A DNA stretch of 64,000 nt. It comes from UBA965 sp046303375. GTDB taxonomy: Bacteria > Chloroflexota > Chloroflexia > Chloroflexales > Roseiflexaceae. Shown one piece after another: positions 1 through 8,328 of this stretch. The notes below the pieces were generated by a model. That model saw only the letters and a program-made list of their open reading frames with translations, had not been told where the DNA came from and ran no database searches. The first letter of the stretch is position 1, and every line of letters begins with the position of its first letter. The position numbers were made by a program, and so were the translations under genes. The stretch covers positions 1 to 64,000 of the forward strand of contig JBKCGB010000071.1 in assembly GCA_046303375.1 (NCBI GenBank), given 5' to 3'.

Positions 1-687
1 TTGCCTCACGGCTACGAGGGGCAAGGTCCCGAACACTCAAGTGCCCGTCTTGAGCGTTATTTGCAACTTGCTGCCGATGACAACATCCGCGTGGCCAACT
101 GCACGACGGCAGCACAGTACTTTCATCTCTTGCGCCGTCAAGCGATGCTACGCACCGAAGACCCGCGCCCATTGATTCTCATGACTCCCAAAAGCCTACT
201 CCGGCATCCACGTGCTGGGTCATCATTGGCAGATCTAACTGATGGTCGCTTTTATCGGGTCATCGACGACCCGTACAGCGCCGAACGACGAGAGCGTGTC
301 GAGCGGCTGATTCTCTGTTCTGGCAAAGTGTACGTGGATCTCGTCGGCACTGTGCCACCAGAACAGACACCTACAGTTGCCACGGTACGCATCGAAGAGC
401 TCTACAGCTTCCCCGCAGATGAGCTCAAAGAAGTGATTGCCAAGTATCCCAACATCAAAGAAGTGGTGTGGATGCAAGAGGAACCACAAAACATGGGTGC
501 ATGGACATATGTTGCACCACGAATCAAGGCACTCATTCCTGCGAACATGCCATTCGGGTACGTGGGGCGTGCACCATCTGCAAGCCCTGCGGAAGGCTCA
601 CAGTCTGACCATGCCGAAGAGCAAGAGCGCCTAATTCAGTCCGCGGTCTATGGTGAAATCGACGTACATCCTGTGGTAATGGTCTAA
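1..687 (+). CDS. sucA: 2-oxoglutarate dehydrogenase E1 component, C-terminal part
   Basis: This is the last 228 residues of the thiamine-diphosphate E1 subunit of the 2-oxoglutarate dehydrogenase complex, which decarboxylates 2-oxoglutarate and passes the succinyl group to the E2 lipoyl arm in the cytoplasm. The N-terminal part lies outside the window. Seen: the HGYEGQGPEHSSAR segment, followed by MTPKSLLRHP and a C-terminal stretch with VVWMQEEPQNMGAW, all hallmarks of SucA/OdhA C-termini. The leading TTG is an internal Leu codon, not a start. The E2 gene follows after 21 bases in the same direction, so the two are probably co-transcribed. Family assignment is very secure. Confidence 0.95.
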   Translation: MPHGYEGQGPEHSSARLERYLQLAADDNIRVANCTTAAQYFHLLRRQAMLRTEDPRPLILMTPKSLLRHPRAGSSLADLTDGRFYRVIDDPYSAERRERVERLILCSGKVYVDLVGTVPPEQTPTVATVRIEELYSFPADELKEVIAKYPNIKEVVWMQEEPQNMGAWTYVAPRIKALIPANMPFGYVGRAPSASPAEGSQSDHAEEQERLIQSAVYGEIDVHPVVMV

Positions 688-708
688 TCCAGCATTTGGA
701 GAATAGAG

Positions 709-1893
709 ATGCCAACTGAAGTGAAAGTCCCGGTGCTCGGTGAATCGATTGTCGAAGGCACATTGGCACGCTGGCACAAGAACGTTGGGGATGCGGTCAA
801 TGCCGGCGACGTACTTGCCGAGCTCGAGACAGACAAAGTGAATGTCGAAGTCAGTGCAACAACCGCAGGAGTGGTTATTGCGTTGCATAAACATGCGGGT
901 GACACCGTGGCAGTTGGTGAACTGATTGCCACTATTGATGAACATGCAGTCGCTGCAGCAGTAGCAGCACCAGCTACGCCAACTGTGGCACCAGCCGCAC
1001 CGACACCAGCCCCGGCCCCAGTAGCCCCTGCAACTCCAGTAGCCCGTAACGTGGCCGCGAATGCGGGTGTCGATTTGCGGACGGTGAGTGGGAGCGGCCC
1101 AGATGGTCGTATTACCAAACAAGATGTCATCAACAAAGCGAGTAGTGCGCCCGTGACACCTGCTGTCGCACCAGCACCCCAAAGTACCAGTGCTCGGCGC
1201 GAAGACCGAATCAAAATGACACGCCGACGGCAAACCATCGCTACCAGATTGGTGCAAGCCCAACAAACTGCAGCGATGTTGACCACATTCAACGAAGTCG
1301 ACTTATCGCGCGTGATGGATATTCGCAAAAAGAAAAAAGACACCTTCAAGGAGCAGAATGGTGTCGGACTCGGGTTCATGTCATTCTTCACTAAGGCAGT
1401 CGTAAGCGCACTCAAAGCATTCCCTGCCGTTAATGGTGAAATCCAAGGTGATGAAGTCATTTACAAGCATTACTACGACATCGGTATCGCTGTATCTACA
1501 GAAGAAGGACTGGTCGTACCAGTGCTCCGCGATGCGGACACGCTCAGTTTTGCGGGGATCGAAAAGGGCATTGAATCGCTCGCAAAGCGTGCACGTGAAA
1601 ACAAACTGACGATGAGCGAGCTCCAAGGTGGCACGTTCACCATCACCAATGGCGGAGTATTTGGCTCAATGATGTCGACGCCGATTCTCAATATGCCTCA
1701 AGTTGGCATTCTCGGCATGCACAAAATCCAAGAGCGCGCCGTGGTGGTAAATGGCGAAATAGTGGTACGACCGATGATGTATTTGGCATTGACGTACGAC
1801 CACCGCATCATTGATGGTGCCACTTCGGTACGCTTTTTGGTGCATGTCAAAGAAATGCTCGAAGACCCAGATAGCATGCTACTGCAGAGCTAG
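709..1893 (+). CDS. sucB: Dihydrolipoyllysine succinyltransferase, E2 of 2-oxoglutarate dehydrogenase
   Basis: E2 core enzyme (394 aa) that transfers succinyl groups from the lipoyl arm to CoA. Seen in order: one lipoyl domain (residues 1-78) with lipoylated Lys43 in ETDKVNVEV; an Ala/Pro-rich flexible linker (about 80-112); a peripheral-subunit-binding domain (about 113-145, VSGSGPDGRITKQDV); and the catalytic acyltransferase domain (about 165-394) with the active-site motif DHRIIDG, His365 and Asp369. Length and single lipoyl domain fit SucB. Because it directly follows the E1 gene, 2-oxoglutarate rather than pyruvate or branched-chain specificity is inferred from context. A GGAG lies upstream of the ATG. 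No E3 (lpd) gene is present in the window. Confidence 0.95.
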   Translation: MPTEVKVPVLGESIVEGTLARWHKNVGDAVNAGDVLAELETDKVNVEVSATTAGVVIALHKHAGDTVAVGELIATIDEHAVAAAVAAPATPTVAPAAPTPAPAPVAPATPVARNVAANAGVDLRTVSGSGPDGRITKQDVINKASSAPVTPAVAPAPQSTSARREDRIKMTRRRQTIATRLVQAQQTAAMLTTFNEVDLSRVMDIRKKKKDTFKEQNGVGLGFMSFFTKAVVSALKAFPAVNGEIQGDEVIYKHYYDIGIAVSTEEGLVVPVLRDADTLSFAGIEKGIESLAKRARENKLTMSELQGGTFTITNGGVFGSMMSTPILNMPQVGILGMHKIQERAVVVNGEIVVRPMMYLALTYDHRIIDGATSVRFLVHVKEMLEDPDSMLLQS

Positions 1894-1908
1894 CCATACA
1901 CAACTGTA

Positions 1909-1943
1909 ACAACCGCCGTGGTGCATGGCACCACGGCGGTTGT
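1909..1943. terminator. Bidirectional hairpin between convergent sucB and pgk
   Basis: A perfect 16-bp stem (ACAACCGCCGTGGTGC with its complement) around a 3-base ATG loop sits between the ends of sucB (+) and pgk (-). There is no strong T tract on either side, so it is a probable shared transcription stop or mRNA 3'-end protector rather than a textbook intrinsic terminator. Confidence 0.75.
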
Positions 1944-1960
1944 CGTGTAGATATAGCCGA

Positions 1961-3145
1961 TTATGCGCGGTCTGCCAATGCAGCCACTCCAGGGAGTACA
2001 CGGCCTTCGAGGAGCTCAAGCGACGCCCCACCACCCGTTGAGATGTGACTCACCTTGTCTGCCAGTCCCATTTGTTCGATGGCCGCAACCGAGTCGCCAC
2101 CACCAATCACTGTTTTGGCATTGCTTTGCGCTAATGCGTGAGCAACAGCGCGTGTCCCCGCAGCAAATGCTGGCATTTCAAAGACACCCATCGGTCCATT
2201 CCAAATCACTGTCTTTGCCAACGCAATTTCTGCTGCATATCGTGCCTGTGTGTCGGGACCAATGTCAAGGATACGCCACCCAGCAGTCACCGCCGTGATT
2301 GGCACAACTTTGGTGACAGCATCTGGCGCAAATCGATCCGCGACCACCGCATCCGTGGGCAACAAAAGTTTGGTGCCACGACGTTGTGCCAATGACAACA
2401 TTCGATTAGCGAGGTCAACGCTACTAGTTTCTACCAGTGAATCACCCATGGCATAGCCTTGAGCCAACAGAAATGTGTTCGCCATCCCGCCACCAATCAG
2501 CAAGGCATCAACTTTGGCGAGCAAATTTTCAATGACACCGATTTTGTCACTAATTTTTGCACCACCGATGATGGTCACAAATGGACGAGCTGGCGACGCC
2601 AACGTGCCAGCAAGCGCATCAAGCTCTCGTTCCATGAGCAGACCAGCTACTGCAGGCAAAAAATGCGCAATTCCCTCTGTGGATGCATGTGCGCGGTGTG
2701 CCGCACCAAAGGCATCGTTGACATAGACATCTGCAAGCTTGGCATACTCACGTGCCAGTGACTCATCGTTGGCTTCTTCGCGCGCATCAAACCGAGTGTT
2801 TTCAAGCATCAAAATATGCCCAGGGCGCAGCGCGGCTACTGCAGTTTCAGCGCTCGGACCAGCCACCACGTCAAGTGCAGTGACGGGCATGTGCATGAGC
2901 TGTGCTAAATGCGCAGCCACAGGACGCAGACGAAGCTCTTCGACGACCTTGTTTTTGGGGCGACCCAGGTGAGACATTAAGACAACTGCCGCACCATGAT
3001 CAACCAAATATTGAATCGTGGGGATGGCGGCGCGCACGCGTGTGTCATCACCAATGATGCCGTTGTCAATGGGGACATTGAAATCAACGCGTACCAACGC
3101 ACGCTTTCCCTGCCAATTCACATCACGAATTGTTTGTTTGTTCAT
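1961..3145 (-). CDS. pgk: Phosphoglycerate kinase
   Basis: Glycolytic/gluconeogenic enzyme (394 aa) transferring phosphate between 1,3-bisphosphoglycerate and ADP. Seen: N-terminal RVDFNVP substrate-binding motif, MSHLGRPK, the LENTRF segment, VNDAFGAAHRAHAST, the hinge and nucleotide-binding motifs GGAKISDK and WNGPMGVFE, and the C-terminal GGGDSVAAIE and STGGGASLELLEG. The length is normal and no key residue is missing. The gene is transcribed alone, divergent from the M16C protease and convergent with sucB, so it is not in a gap-pgk-tpi operon here. Confidence 0.97.
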   Translation of the reverse strand: MNKQTIRDVNWQGKRALVRVDFNVPIDNGIIGDDTRVRAAIPTIQYLVDHGAAVVLMSHLGRPKNKVVEELRLRPVAAHLAQLMHMPVTALDVVAGPSAETAVAALRPGHILMLENTRFDAREEANDESLAREYAKLADVYVNDAFGAAHRAHASTEGIAHFLPAVAGLLMERELDALAGTLASPARPFVTIIGGAKISDKIGVIENLLAKVDALLIGGGMANTFLLAQGYAMGDSLVETSSVDLANRMLSLAQRRGTKLLLPTDAVVADRFAPDAVTKVVPITAVTAGWRILDIGPDTQARYAAEIALAKTVIWNGPMGVFEMPAFAAGTRAVAHALAQSNAKTVIGGGDSVAAIEQMGLADKVSHISTGGGASLELLEGRVLPGVAALADRA

Positions 3146-3176
3146 TGTCTGCTCCTACGAATACCGACCACAGGCA

Positions 3177-3204
3177 AGTATACTCCAATTTAGCGTGGTA
3201 TGAT
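3177..3204. promoter_or_regulatory. Divergent promoter region of pgk and the M16C protease
   Basis: The gap between the divergent genes holds AGTATACT (3177-3184), palindromic and readable as a TATACT -10 on the minus strand for pgk. An extended -10 TGGTATGAT (3196-3204) on the plus strand serves the protease gene. No convincing -35 boxes are visible. Assignment is by pattern only. Confidence 0.45.
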
Positions 3205-3228
3205 ACAAAGAAAGAAAGGAGTCACACG

Positions 3229-6135
3229 TTGACACACCGGTTTACATTACGCTACAGTGCCCAAATTACTGACATTCACGTACATGCTCGTATTTATAGT
3301 CATCCTAGCGGTGCAGTCTTTGTCTCGGTGCAAAACGACGACGAAAACAAGTGTTTTGCAATCACGCTACGCACACCCCCACCCAACTCGTCTGGAGTTG
3401 CGCACATCATCGAGCATTCCGTGTTGTGCGGGTCAAAACGATTCCCCGTCAAGAGTCCTTTCAACGAGTTGATGAAAGGGTCGCTCAATACGTTCATGAA
3501 CGCAATGACGTTTCCCGATAAAACAATATACCCGGTAGCAAGTACCAATCTGAAAGACCTGTACAACCTCGTCGATGTCTACATGGATGCAGTATTTCAT
3601 CCACTTATTGAAGAAGACACATTACGTCAAGAAGGCTGGCGTTACGAATTCGATGATGCACAAAAATTGACTTATAAGGGAATCGTCTACAACGAAATGA
3701 AGGGTGCGTCAGTTACTCCAGAACGCGTCACGTACCGCAGTTTGATGGCAGGACTGTTGCCAGATACGCTGTATGCACACGATTCAGGGGGTGACCCACT
3801 CGCGATTCCATCACTGAGTTATGCAGATTTCGTGGCATTTCACCAAACATATTACCATCCGAGCAACGCCTTGATTTTTTGGTATGGCGATGATGACATC
3901 GAGGCTCGCCTCGCACATCTCGAGCCGTATCTCGCAGAGTTCACGGCACAGGCACCGGCACAGATGCAGAGTCTCCAACCAAAGTGGGATGCACCACGTC
4001 GCATCAGTGTACCGTACCCAGCTGCAGCTGATGAAACGCGTCATCACGTAAATGTGGCCTGGCTCGTGGATGTCAATGATACTGCGGTGGATGCGATGGA
4101 AATTGCAATCATCAACGAAGCATTATTGGGATCCGCAGTTGCGCCACTACAAAAACTCCTGCGTGACAGTAATCTCGGTGAAGAGCTAAGTGGTGGCGGA
4201 TTTGGCAGTAACAAACAGCATTATTTTGTGCTAGGCCTAAAAGGGGTGCAGAAAGCTGACATCGAACAGGTGGTGACAACGGTTGATGCGGCCGTCGCAC
4301 AAATAATTCGTGATGGAGTCGAAGTAGACCAGATTCACGCAACACTCAATAATTTCGAATTCCGACTACGAGAACTAAGCTATGGCGATCTGCCCAAAGG
4401 GCTGGGAATCATGATGGGACTCAGCGATGAATGGGTGCATGATGGCAAAATAAGCGAAGAGATGTTTGATGCATTCAAGTACGAAGCACCATTTGCAGTG
4501 GTAAAATCGCGTTTAGCCGACCCTCAACGCATCCCGAATGTTCTCAAAGAGTTGCTCGTCAATAATCCGCATCGTCTCACACTCATTGTTGCCCCAGATG
4601 CAACGCTAAATGAGCGAATCGAAGCACAAGTGCAACAAACACTTGCTGCCACGCAGGCCACACTCACCGATGCCGAACGTGCAACAATCACAGCTGATGC
4701 AGAACGCCTTCGGCGCAAGCAGAGCCAGCCCGATGACCCCATCAATCTGAGCAAAATTCCACGGTTAACGCGTCTAGACATTGACGAGCGCGCCACGGAT
4801 ACTCCGTTTGAGGTGACGAGTGTAGCAGACATTCCGTTTTCGTTTGCACCGCTACAAACCAACGGAATCGCATATGTGCATGTCACATTTAGTTTGGCCC
4901 ATATCCCACCAGAACTACTGAGTTATTTGCCCATCTACATCAGTGCACTAGAAAGTATCGGTGCCGGTCCCTACGATGCTACGAAGTTGATGCAACAAAT
5001 TGATATTCACACGGGTGGCATCAGTGCATCGACGCTGTGGGGACGACATCGCATCACGGGAGAAACGCACGGGCATGTGCTCTTTGGTGGGCGTGCAGTC
5101 ATTGCAAATAGTGCGAAGATGTTTGAACTCATGTCGTACATGGTCAATACGCCACATTTACAAAATCGCGAGCGCATCCTACAGATCATCAAAGAGGACA
5201 AAGCGAGTCGCGAAGCACGTCTGTTGCCAGCAGGACATGCGATCATCAATACGCGCCTTCGCGCCAAGCATAATCCGCTTGCCAACATAAACGAACAACT
5301 CGGCGGTATTACCTATTTACGGTTTATTCGTACGCTTGCGGAACATGCAGATGCCGAGTGGGAGCATATTTTCCACAACTTGCAACGCATCCATACAGCT
5401 ATCTTTCATCGTAACAGTATGCGCATCAACGTGGTCTGTAGCCAGGAACACATTCCTGAACTGCAATCTGCGGCTGCGGCGTTTATTGCAGCGATTCCCG
5501 AGCACAAGGTGCCTGTGACGACATGGCGACACATTGATTTACCCAACAATGAGGCGCTGATTGCCACATCGCAGGTTAATTATGTGGGCGTCGTGGCGCC
5601 ACTACAGCAGCTCGGGTATACGGTGAGTGGTGCTGACATCGTGGTCAACCGCTATCTATCACAGAGTTATTTGCATGAGCACATCCGTGAAAAAGGGGGG
5701 GCATACGGAGCATTTAGTGTCCTCGAAGTACGCAGTGGTTTGCTCACCATGCTGTCGTACCGAGACCCCAATATCACGCAAACACTCGACGTGTATGCAA
5801 AGGCGGGAAGTTGGCTCCAGCAGCTGACAATCGACGAGGATACGCTGTTGCAATCGATTATTGGTGCATCAGGTGACCTCGACAACTACATGCTCCCATC
5901 AGCACGTGGATTTACTGCGTTCAGCGATTATCTCAGTGGGATAGACATCAATTATCGACAAATGATTCGTGACCAAGCACTGCACGTGACCATGGCAGAT
6001 TTTGCCCGCTATGGTGAAGTACTCACACGTGCCGCTCAGCACTGGGAAGCAATCGTGCTCGGTGGTGAGAATGCAATTACGCAAGCGCGCCTTGCCCAAC
6101 CCGGTTTGTTTGAAACGTCGACCAACGTGCAGTAA
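3229..6135 (+). CDS. M16C-family metallopeptidase (presequence-protease/insulinase type)
   Basis: A 968-residue zinc peptidase of the pitrilysin clan, related to mitochondrial and chloroplast presequence protease and yeast Cym1, expected to degrade free peptides. Seen: inverted zinc motif H59-I-I-E62-H63 followed by SVLCGSKRFP, a downstream Glu in YNEMKG as likely third ligand, and the long two-halves architecture typical of M16C (about 970 aa). The start is taken as TTG at 3229 because AAAGGAG lies 7 bases before it and the -10 box at 3199-3204 excludes upstream codons of the open frame. No signal peptide is visible, so it is probably cytoplasmic. murA follows after 9 bases, which suggests co-transcription. 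Confidence 0.92.
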   Translation: MTHRFTLRYSAQITDIHVHARIYSHPSGAVFVSVQNDDENKCFAITLRTPPPNSSGVAHIIEHSVLCGSKRFPVKSPFNELMKGSLNTFMNAMTFPDKTIYPVASTNLKDLYNLVDVYMDAVFHPLIEEDTLRQEGWRYEFDDAQKLTYKGIVYNEMKGASVTPERVTYRSLMAGLLPDTLYAHDSGGDPLAIPSLSYADFVAFHQTYYHPSNALIFWYGDDDIEARLAHLEPYLAEFTAQAPAQMQSLQPKWDAPRRISVPYPAAADETRHHVNVAWLVDVNDTAVDAMEIAIINEALLGSAVAPLQKLLRDSNLGEELSGGGFGSNKQHYFVLGLKGVQKADIEQVVTTVDAAVAQIIRDGVEVDQIHATLNNFEFRLRELSYGDLPKGLGIMMGLSDEWVHDGKISEEMFDAFKYEAPFAVVKSRLADPQRIPNVLKELLVNNPHRLTLIVAPDATLNERIEAQVQQTLAATQATLTDAERATITADAERLRRKQSQPDDPINLSKIPRLTRLDIDERATDTPFEVTSVADIPFSFAPLQTNGIAYVHVTFSLAHIPPELLSYLPIYISALESIGAGPYDATKLMQQIDIHTGGISASTLWGRHRITGETHGHVLFGGRAVIANSAKMFELMSYMVNTPHLQNRERILQIIKEDKASREARLLPAGHAIINTRLRAKHNPLANINEQLGGITYLRFIRTLAEHADAEWEHIFHNLQRIHTAIFHRNSMRINVVCSQEHIPELQSAAAAFIAAIPEHKVPVTTWRHIDLPNNEALIATSQVNYVGVVAPLQQLGYTVSGADIVVNRYLSQSYLHEHIREKGGAYGAFSVLEVRSGLLTMLSYRDPNITQTLDVYAKAGSWLQQLTIDEDTLLQSIIGASGDLDNYMLPSARGFTAFSDYLSGIDINYRQMIRDQALHVTMADFARYGEVLTRAAQHWEAIVLGGENAITQARLAQPGLFETSTNVQ

Positions 6136-6144
6136 GGAGCACAG

Positions 6145-7434
6145 ATGGATCGGTTTATCATTGAAGGTGGTCATCGCTTGTCCGGGAGTATTCGCCCTGC
6201 AGGCAACAAGAATGCTGCACTGCCACTATTGGCCGCCACACTCCTGAGTGCAGAACCTGTGACTTTACGCAACATGCCAGAAATCGGTGATGTGGTCACC
6301 AAACGTGCTATTTTGGGTGGGCTCGGCGTACAAATCACACCCGTTGGTGACCATGCATGGCAGTTTCACACCCCTGAACTCAAAGTTGATGACCCTGACG
6401 CACAGCTAGCACGGCGCATCCGCACATCCATCCTTTTGGCTGGACCACTGCTGGCGCGCCGGGGACATGTGCGCTTGCCACGCCCTGGTGGCGATGCCAT
6501 TGGGCGGCGCCGTCTCGATACACACTTCCACGCCTTACGCGCCTTGGGTACCAATGTAGAAATCACACCAACGGAGTATGTCCTCACCACGCATGGATTG
6601 CACGGCAGTGACATTTTTCTCGATGAAATGAGTGTGACAGGTACCGAACAAGCGATTTTGGCTGCCGTTTGTGCACGTGGCAGCACGACGATTGCAAATG
6701 CTGCTTCTGAACCACATATTCAAGACCTATGCAACTGTTTGAATGCCATGGGCGGCCGTATTAGTGGCATAGGCACGAATTTCTTGACTATAAACGGAGT
6801 GGAAACACTACATGGTACTGACTTTGAAATAGGGCCCGACTACATGGAAGTAGGGTCGTTTATCGGCCTCGCGGCAGTCACCGGAAGTGAAATTCGCATC
6901 ACAGGAGCCCGCCCGCGTGAACATCGTATGACCAAAATCGCCTTTGGGCGACTCGGTGTACATTGGCGTGATGACGGAGACGATATTGTGGTGCCTGGCA
7001 ATCAAGAATTACGCGTACAAGAAGATGCACACAACGCTATCCCTAAAATCGAATCCATGCCATGGCCAGGCTTCCCTGCTGATTTACTCAGTATCGCCAT
7101 AGTTGTGGCGACGCAATCAAATGGCACAGTTCTCATTCACGAGAAATTGTTTGAAAGTCGGCTGTTTTTCGTGGATCGATTGATTAGTATGGGGGCAAAA
7201 ATCGTACTCTGTGATCCACATCGCGCCGTAGTTGTGGGCGCATCTCGGTTGTTCGGTGAACCAGATGGCATGCCAAGCCCCGACATCCGTGCCGGTATGG
7301 CGCTGCTGATTGCGTCACTGTGTGCGCGTGGCAAAAGCGTCATTCACAACATTGCACAGATTGATCGTGGATATGAAGCCATCGAACAGCGCCTGCAAAT
7401 GCTAGGAGCACGAATTGAACGCACCCGTGGTTAG
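6145..7434 (+). CDS. murA: UDP-N-acetylglucosamine 1-carboxyvinyltransferase with Asp at the catalytic Cys position
   Basis: First committed enzyme of peptidoglycan synthesis (429 aa): adds enolpyruvate from PEP to UDP-GlcNAc. Seen: N-terminal GSIRPAGNKNAALPLLAA with the substrate-binding Lys-Asn, the repeated inside-out alpha/beta fold, and a C-terminal region ending IEQRLQMLGA. The active-site loop reads RPGGDAIGRR: residue 117 is Asp where most MurA enzymes have the fosfomycin-reactive Cys. Asp at this place is known in naturally fosfomycin-resistant MurA (for example mycobacteria), so intrinsic resistance is predicted. The gene sits between the M16C protease and a small membrane protein whose start overlaps its end by 20 bases. 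Confidence 0.95.
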   Translation: MDRFIIEGGHRLSGSIRPAGNKNAALPLLAATLLSAEPVTLRNMPEIGDVVTKRAILGGLGVQITPVGDHAWQFHTPELKVDDPDAQLARRIRTSILLAGPLLARRGHVRLPRPGGDAIGRRRLDTHFHALRALGTNVEITPTEYVLTTHGLHGSDIFLDEMSVTGTEQAILAAVCARGSTTIANAASEPHIQDLCNCLNAMGGRISGIGTNFLTINGVETLHGTDFEIGPDYMEVGSFIGLAAVTGSEIRITGARPREHRMTKIAFGRLGVHWRDDGDDIVVPGNQELRVQEDAHNAIPKIESMPWPGFPADLLSIAIVVATQSNGTVLIHEKLFESRLFFVDRLISMGAKIVLCDPHRAVVVGASRLFGEPDGMPSPDIRAGMALLIASLCARGKSVIHNIAQIDRGYEAIEQRLQMLGARIERTRG

Positions 7435-7687
7435 ACGACAAATTGTCTGGCTGATTGCGTTGTTGTGCGCATTACTGATTGCGCGACTCTGCATACTACT
7501 ATTTGCAGCACGTCCTGACAATTTCGGTGTAGGCGTGTTACTCAGTGTGACCAATGGGATCGTCTGGCCACTCGCATGGATCGATGCAACACAACCACAA
7601 TTCGGTGCACGCTTTGAACGCGGCACGTTGTGCTTAATCATCGTGGGCTTGATTGCACTCAATCGCCTCACCAAGTCTATGCGTTGA
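7415..7687 (+). CDS. Small two-helix membrane protein, YggT-like
   Basis: A 90-residue protein with two hydrophobic stretches (about residues 9-31 and 68-85) separated by a short loop with ARPDNFGVGVLLSVTNGIVWPL. The ARPDN-then-PL layout resembles the YggT family of envelope proteins, but the match is short. It starts with TTG at 7415, inside the end of murA, preceded by AGGAG at 6-base spacing, so translation is probably coupled to murA. A role in envelope or cell-division biology is plausible from context and from YggT relatives, but not shown. Confidence 0.6.
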   Translation: MNAPVVRRQIVWLIALLCALLIARLCILLFAARPDNFGVGVLLSVTNGIVWPLAWIDATQPQFGARFERGTLCLIIVGLIALNRLTKSMR

Positions 7688-7708
7688 GCACCTGGCGACA
7701 GTAACGCG

Positions 7709-8326
7709 TCATGCCTGATGCCGGCGCTCGAGTTCAGCCATTACAGCTTCGAGTGGTACTCCCTGATTGGCCAACAACACCAATGCGTGATAGAGAAAAT
7801 CTGCTGTTTCCCATGTGAGCTCAGTTGCAGAGTCGTTTTTTGCGGCAATAATCATTTCGGCAGCTTCCTCACCGATTTTTTTGCCAATCCGATCAACTCC
7901 CCCGACAAACAGCTTGGTCGTATATGAGTCTTCTGGCATCTGCACTTTGCGCACATTGACTAGCACATCGAGTCGCCCTAACATGCTCAACGCTGGCACG
8001 CGCGATGCGGTGGGCGTGCCATCAAGCTGCCATGCAAAACAGGATGGGGCACCGGTATGGCACGTCGGACCAATGGGTAATGCAAGCACGAGTAATGCGT
8101 CATTGTCGCAGTCACTTCGAATTTCAATGAGTGACAAGTAATGACCAGAGGTTTCCCCTTTGGTCCACAATTGTTGGCGGCTCCGGCTAAAAAAGGTGAC
8201 ATGTCCACTCGTTTGCGTGGCACGCAATGCTTCTTCGTTCATGAAGCCCAACATGAGCACTTCGCCGGTGTGCGCATGTTGCACGATCGCTGGAATCAGA
8301 CCATGTGCATCAAATGTGAGTATCAT
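7709..8326 (-). CDS. hisI: Bifunctional phosphoribosyl-AMP cyclohydrolase / phosphoribosyl-ATP pyrophosphatase
   Basis: HisIE fusion (205 aa) catalysing steps 2 and 3 of histidine synthesis. Seen: the N-terminal HisI domain (1-110) with the metal-binding SDCDNDALL and GPTCHTGAPSCF cysteines, and the C-terminal HisE domain (about 115-205) with the helical KKIGEEAAEMIIAAKND motif. It begins 2 bases after purH on the same strand. Pairing with purH is meaningful: AICAR, released by the histidine pathway, is the substrate of PurH. No other his genes are in the window. Confidence 0.95.
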   Translation of the reverse strand: MILTFDAHGLIPAIVQHAHTGEVLMLGFMNEEALRATQTSGHVTFFSRSRQQLWTKGETSGHYLSLIEIRSDCDNDALLVLALPIGPTCHTGAPSCFAWQLDGTPTASRVPALSMLGRLDVLVNVRKVQMPEDSYTTKLFVGGVDRIGKKIGEEAAEMIIAAKNDSATELTWETADFLYHALVLLANQGVPLEAVMAELERRHQA

Positions 8327-8328
8327 AA

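Noticed and set aside
631..1460. Two long minus-strand frames (211 and 258 codons) across sucB.
   Set aside because: Low-complexity translations (Ala/Thr/Ser-rich or Cys/Gly-rich) opposite the lipoyl and linker region of a secure gene; shadows of a biased codon pattern.
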